DNA from: Fibrobacter sp.
Lineage (GTDB): Bacteria > Fibrobacterota > Fibrobacteria > Fibrobacterales > Fibrobacteraceae
Assembly: GCA_021443065.1 (NCBI GenBank)
Contig: JABUUR010000076.1
Location: 1 to 9,482 of the forward strand
Direction: 5' to 3'
Length of the DNA stretch: 9,482 nucleotides
A model generated the notes under the pieces. It made no database searches. It worked only from the letters and a program-made list of their open reading frames with translations, and had not been told where the DNA came from. A program made the translations under genes and the position numbers. The stretch's first letter is position 1. Each line of letters starts with the position of its first letter. Shown one piece after another: positions 6,922 through 9,482 of the stretch.

Positions 6922-7332
6922 ATGCGTTTTCATTCAGAAGAAGATACATACAACTGGGCCATAGAATTTGGCAAGAGCCTAAAGCCCGGCGACAAGGTGG
7001 CCTTGTTCGGCAACCTTGGGGCAGGCAAGACTGTCATTAGCCGCGGGATATGCAAAGGCCTTGGCTTTCAAGGGAACGTATGTTCCCCCACCTACACCAT
7101 TCTTCATGAATACCCGAACAATCCCCCTGTTTTCCATTTTGACTTGTACCGTCTGGAAGGTGGAGCGGATTTGAATGAAGTGGGATTGGACCCGGACTAC
7201 CTGGAACAGGGCATAAGTCTTATCGAATGGCCGGAACGCCTGGAAAGTAACGATCCGGGAATCACCCACGTAATTCGCATCGATATCCTGAGCGAAAGCG
7301 AAAGAGAAATAACGGTGCAAGCACAAGATTAA
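6922..7332 (+). CDS. tsaE: tRNA t6A37 threonylcarbamoyltransferase complex ATPase (TsaE)
   Basis: The small P-loop ATPase that works with TsaB and TsaD in forming N6-threonylcarbamoyladenosine at position 37 of ANN-decoding tRNAs; it is cytoplasmic and widely conserved. With the ATG 6922 start it has 136 residues. Motifs are Walker A GNLGAGKT (30-37), SPTYTILHEY (55-64), FHFDLYRLEG (71-80) and LIEWPERL (100-107), all typical. Start uncertainty: the frame is also open from GTG 6883 (149 residues). I prefer ATG 6922 because MRFHSEEDTYNWA begins where the family normally begins, while the extra leader is not family-like; neither start has a good Shine-Dalgarno site. It lies downstream of nspC and converges on amt. 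Confidence 0.92.
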   Translation: MRFHSEEDTYNWAIEFGKSLKPGDKVALFGNLGAGKTVISRGICKGLGFQGNVCSPTYTILHEYPNNPPVFHFDLYRLEGGADLNEVGLDPDYLEQGISLIEWPERLESNDPGITHVIRIDILSESEREITVQAQD

Positions 7333-7439
7333 ATATGCTAGAGTCCGGGCGAATCGTTTAGTTCGCATCATCATCTCGAGCCTTACCCCACATAGTCCCG
7401 GGCTTGACTCGGAATCATTAGTGTTATGATAACGCAAGG

Positions 7440-7457
7440 AGGCCCCAGCAGGGGCCT
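7440..7457. terminator. Probable terminator hairpin between convergent tsaE and amt
   Basis: The inverted repeat AGGCCCC-AGCA-GGGGCCT forms a 7-bp GC-rich stem with a 4-nt loop between two converging genes. The following plus-strand sequence TTGTGGTTT is only moderately U-rich, and the minus side has no clear T tract. It could serve both directions, most plausibly ending tsaE transcripts. Confidence 0.55.
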
Positions 7458-7477
7458 TGTGGTTTCAGAAAGTCGCC

Positions 7478-8758
7478 TTAGGTATTGGAGAATATCTGGA
7501 AACCGCCGTATGATTCCTGGCCGTGTTCAGTCAGGTCAAGGCCCTTCAATTCTTCTCTTTCGCTGACGCGCAGGCCCATGGTCTTCTTGATGACAATGAA
7601 AATCAGGCATGCCGTCAAGAAGCAGGGTATGGCGTAGGCAACAACACCCAATGCCTGGGTCGCAACGTTGTAACGACCGGTGTTGTCAAAGATCCCCACA
7701 GCCAGGGTACCCCAGATTCCGTTGACAAGGTGCACCGAGAGGGCACCAACGGGGTCATCCAGGTGGAGCCTTTCGAACATGTACACAGCGAACACGACGA
7801 ACACGCCTCCAATCGCTCCAATAACCCAGGCGCTCATGGGGCTTACAATATCTGCCGAGGCGGTAATGGCAACCAAACCGGCAAGGCATCCGTTAAGAGC
7901 CATGGTGGCATCCGGTTTTCGGGCGATAAGCCAGGAGGCAACCGTTGCGGTAAATACTCCGGCAACTGCGGAGAGGTTCGTGTTTACAAGAATCAGGGAG
8001 ACATCAAAGGGATTGCCGGAAAGCGCGGAACCTCCGTTAAAGCCCCACCAGCCGAACCACAGGATAAATACGCCGATGGTAGCCAACGGAACGTTATGGG
8101 CAGGAATGGCATGAGGCTTGCCGTTCACATACTTGCCGATGCGGGGACCAAGAATCAGTACGCCGGCCAAGGCCCCCCATCCACCCACGGAGTGGACAAG
8201 CTCGGATCCTGCCAGGTCATGAAAGCCCTGGGCACCGAAAGCGCTGAATTCGGAAAGCCAGCCACCGCCCCACACCCAGGAGCCAACTGCGGGGTAAACG
8301 AAAGCCACATAAAAGAAAGTGAATACCAAGAAAGAAGAAAGTTTGACACGTTCCGCAACGGCACCGGAAACGATGGTTGCCGCAGTGGCGGCGAACATTG
8401 CCTGGAAAAGCCAGTCGGCGAACATGGAAAAGTGCCCGTTGTACGCGGCGGTAAATTTAGAAGGGTCAAGCCAGTCGCCAATGCCAAAGCCTGCAAATCC
8501 CAGCCATCCGTTGAATTCTCCCGGGTACATCAGGCCGAACCCTACGAGTGCGTAAACAGAAATGCCGATTGCAGGGACCGCGATATTCTTGAAGCAGATG
8601 TTGGTTGCGTTCTTTGCCCGGCAAAGGCCGGACTCCACACAGGCAAAGCCAAGGCCCATAAAGAACACAAGCATTGCAGAAATCATGATCCAGAGGTTCT
8701 CGGTCATGAAAATGGCATCGCCTACTGTAGGGGCTGCGTTAGAAAGCGTTTCAGTCAT
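7478..8758 (-). CDS. amt: Ammonium transporter (Amt family)
   Basis: A 426-residue inner-membrane channel that takes up ammonium/ammonia and is gated by PII. Eleven or so hydrophobic segments begin at about residue 22. Hallmarks are FFMGLGFACVESGLCRAKNA (32-51), FQAMFAATAATIVSGAVAER (118-137, with a pore-gate Phe at 122), the first pore His189 in DLAGSELVHSVGG (181-193), FGWWGFNGGSAL (235-246) and the twin pore His343 in LSVHLVNGIWGTL (340-352). The cytoplasmic tail GLRVSEREELKGLDLTEHG (395-413) is the canonical PII-docking tail. The DLAGSELVHSVGG form resembles cyanobacterial/plant Amt more than E. coli AmtB. The start has GGGAG 9 nt upstream, and glnB ends 16 nt before it, so both genes share one transcript. 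No N-terminal Sec-type leader is required. All key residues are intact. Confidence 0.97.
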   Translation of the reverse strand: MTETLSNAAPTVGDAIFMTENLWIMISAMLVFFMGLGFACVESGLCRAKNATNICFKNIAVPAIGISVYALVGFGLMYPGEFNGWLGFAGFGIGDWLDPSKFTAAYNGHFSMFADWLFQAMFAATAATIVSGAVAERVKLSSFLVFTFFYVAFVYPAVGSWVWGGGWLSEFSAFGAQGFHDLAGSELVHSVGGWGALAGVLILGPRIGKYVNGKPHAIPAHNVPLATIGVFILWFGWWGFNGGSALSGNPFDVSLILVNTNLSAVAGVFTATVASWLIARKPDATMALNGCLAGLVAITASADIVSPMSAWVIGAIGGVFVVFAVYMFERLHLDDPVGALSVHLVNGIWGTLAVGIFDNTGRYNVATQALGVVAYAIPCFLTACLIFIVIKKTMGLRVSEREELKGLDLTEHGQESYGGFQIFSNT

Positions 8759-8774
8759 TTTTTACATCTCCCTT

Positions 8775-9116
8775 TTAGCCAATTGCTTCCGGCCCGGTTT
8801 CGCCGGTACGGATACGTATACATTGTTCAAGTTCAGTGACAAAAATCTTCCCGTCGCCGATATTGCCGGAGCGTGCGCCCGCGATGATTGCATCGATGCA
8901 GGGTTGCACAAAATCGTCGTTTACGGCAATGCGAATGCAGATTTTCTTGAGCAGGTTGACTTCGGTTTCTACACCGCGGTAAACCTGGGTATGCCCCTTC
9001 TGCTGGCCACAGCCCAGGACGTTGGTGACAGACATCTTGAAAATTTCCGCCTCATATAGCGACTGCTTTACGCTATTGAGCCTTTCGGGTTGAATGTAAG
9101 CTGTAACGAGCTTCAT
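8775..9116 (-). CDS. glnB: Nitrogen regulatory protein PII with Thr at position 51
   Basis: A 113-residue trimeric signal protein sensing 2-oxoglutarate and ATP/ADP; next to amt it most likely plugs the channel when nitrogen is sufficient (GlnK-like role). It aligns without gaps through the T-loop to E. coli GlnB as I recall that sequence: [14 protein letters not shown] (37-50) keeps Gln39, Lys40, Tyr46, Arg47 and Glu50, Lys58 is present, and IGDGKIFV (86-93) and RIRTGE (101-106) bind nucleotide. Position 51, the uridylylated Tyr in proteobacteria, is Thr, and position 49 is Val rather than the cyanobacterial phospho-Ser. Covalent control by GlnD-type uridylylation is therefore unlikely. The start has AAGGA 6 nt upstream. 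It is preceded by a strong sigma-54 promoter match and followed by amt. Confidence 0.96.
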   Translation of the reverse strand: MKLVTAYIQPERLNSVKQSLYEAEIFKMSVTNVLGCGQQKGHTQVYRGVETEVNLLKKICIRIAVNDDFVQPCIDAIIAGARSGNIGDGKIFVTELEQCIRIRTGETGPEAIG

Positions 9117-9160
9117 TTTTCATCCTTGTTGAGGGTTTATCTTTGATTCGCCGCCCATAC

Positions 9161-9176
9161 GCAAAGACCGTGCCAA
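9161..9176 (-). promoter_or_regulatory. Sigma-54 (-24/-12) promoter for glnB-amt
   Basis: The minus strand reads TTGGCACGGTCTTTGC, matching the sigma-54 consensus TGGCACG-N4-TTGC at every core base. It faces glnB; the predicted transcription start is near 9149, giving a leader of about 33 nt that contains the AAGGA ribosome site. With uniform base frequencies the 11 fixed bases would occur by chance about 0.005 times in both strands of this window. The position before a PII-Amt operon is where such promoters are typically found, so transcription should need an NtrC-like activator and rise on nitrogen limitation. Confidence 0.88.
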
Positions 9177-9212
9177 AATCGACCTTGGCCTTTATTCTTT
9201 TATCCACATACG

Positions 9213-9239
9213 AAAAGAACCCTTATTTTACAAGGGTTC
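9213..9239 (-). terminator. Rho-independent terminator of the upstream minus-strand gene
   Basis: On the minus strand GAACCCTT, a 7-nt loop and AAGGGTTC form a perfect 8-bp stem (9217-9239), followed directly by TTTT (9213-9216). It would end transcripts of the gene stopping at 9354 and insulate the glnB promoter. Lying about 68-90 nt upstream of the predicted glnB start, the dyad could instead be an activator site, though the T run favours termination. Confidence 0.65.
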
Positions 9240-9302
9240 CAGCGTGTTAACACATTTTTTTGAAAACGTCCGTTACGAAAACAAAAATAAATAATTTTTA
9301 CA

Positions 9303-9325
9303 ATTTTTGTTCATTATACAAAAAT
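9303..9325. repeat. AT-rich inverted repeat in the glnB upstream region
   Basis: ATTTTTGT-TCATTAT-ACAAAAAT: perfect 8-bp arms with a 7-nt spacer, about 155-175 nt upstream of the predicted glnB transcription start and about 30 nt downstream of the neighbouring gene's stop. It could be a protein-binding dyad or merely a product of the AT-rich composition. The rest of the 237-nt gap 9117-9353 holds the sigma-54 promoter, the terminator hairpin and a short palindrome, and no gene. Confidence 0.4.
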
Positions 9326-9353
9326 ATGAAAAACAAAATAGGACAGGGTGGAG

Positions 9354-9482
9354 TTATTCCTTGGAGGATTTCCTAGAAGATTTCTTGGACGGTTTCTTGG
9401 AAGATTCCTTCTTTTTCCTGTCCTTCATTTCGACCCGGCGAGAGGCGGAACGAAGGCGTTCCCAGGGAGAAAAGGCCATGGC
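9354..9482 (-). CDS. C-terminal end of an unidentified protein with Lys/Ser-rich tail (partial at window edge)
   Basis: An open frame enters from the right edge and stops at TAA 9354-9356. The last 41 residues begin MAFSPWERLRSASRRVEMKD and continue into a tail made of Lys, Ser and Arg in SKK/SSRK-type units. The first ATG is at 9479, but the frame stays open to the edge, so this is probably the end of a longer protein rather than a 41-residue one. Basic low-complexity tails of this sort are common on RNA-binding proteins such as pseudouridine synthases and helicases; nothing here identifies the family. The coding strand and the terminator at 9213-9239 are consistent with each other. Confidence 0.55.
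   Translation of the reverse strand, partial: AMAFSPWERLRSASRRVEMKDRKKKESSKKPSKKSSRKSSKE

Noticed and set aside
7523..8839. Plus-strand open frame of 438 codons opposite amt
   Set aside because: It is longer than amt itself but compositionally odd (Gly, His, Asn, Lys rich) with no motifs, whereas the minus strand encodes a complete Amt with all pore residues.
9138..9145. A second TATCTTTG (plus strand) in the glnB leader
   Set aside because: It points away from glnB, and no plus-strand gene lies downstream of it in the window; probably chance.

Overview
The window is ordinary chromosomal sequence from a Gram-negative bacterium with roughly balanced base composition. A Fibrobacter-like member of the Fibrobacterota/Bacteroidota group is my best guess. 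This is inference from style: a free-standing carboxynorspermidine decarboxylase, a FecCD-type ATPase with an LSDGE signature and no Q-loop glutamine (a form I associate with Bacteroidota-type heme/iron transporters), envelope proteins with little recognisable homology, and a Lys/Ser-rich protein tail. No rRNA, tRNA, CRISPR array, transposase or phage gene was seen.

Left part, plus strand (17-2217): proC (pyrroline-5-carboxylate reductase, last step of proline synthesis) is followed 29 nt later by a sigma-54 enhancer-binding protein whose N-terminal domain looks like a degenerate receiver. Its stop codon overlaps the stop codon of the convergent operon that comes next.

Middle, minus strand (5657 down to 2214): four tightly packed genes read leftward. 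They encode a secreted protein of unknown function, a FecCD/BtuC-family permease, its ATPase (GTG start overlapping the permease stop by 1 nt), and a TraB/GumN-family lipoprotein whose start overlaps the ATPase end by 13 nt. No standard periplasmic binding protein accompanies the transporter. This makes the cluster the least conventional unit in the window.

Right-centre, plus strand (5728-7332): nspC (carboxynorspermidine decarboxylase, polyamine synthesis) and tsaE (ATPase for tRNA t6A modification). The upstream region is a short, very AT-rich divergent spacer shared with the secreted-protein gene.

Right part, minus strand (9482 down to 7478): the C-terminal end of an unidentified protein with a Lys/Ser tail, a probable Rho-independent terminator, a textbook sigma-54 promoter (TGGCACG-N4-TTGC), then glnB (PII) and amt (ammonium channel) as a two-gene operon. 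This is a classical nitrogen-scavenging unit, except that the PII protein has Thr instead of Tyr at the uridylylation position 51. A sigma-54 activator gene and a sigma-54 promoter therefore sit in one window about 7 kb apart; a regulatory link between them is possible but not shown.
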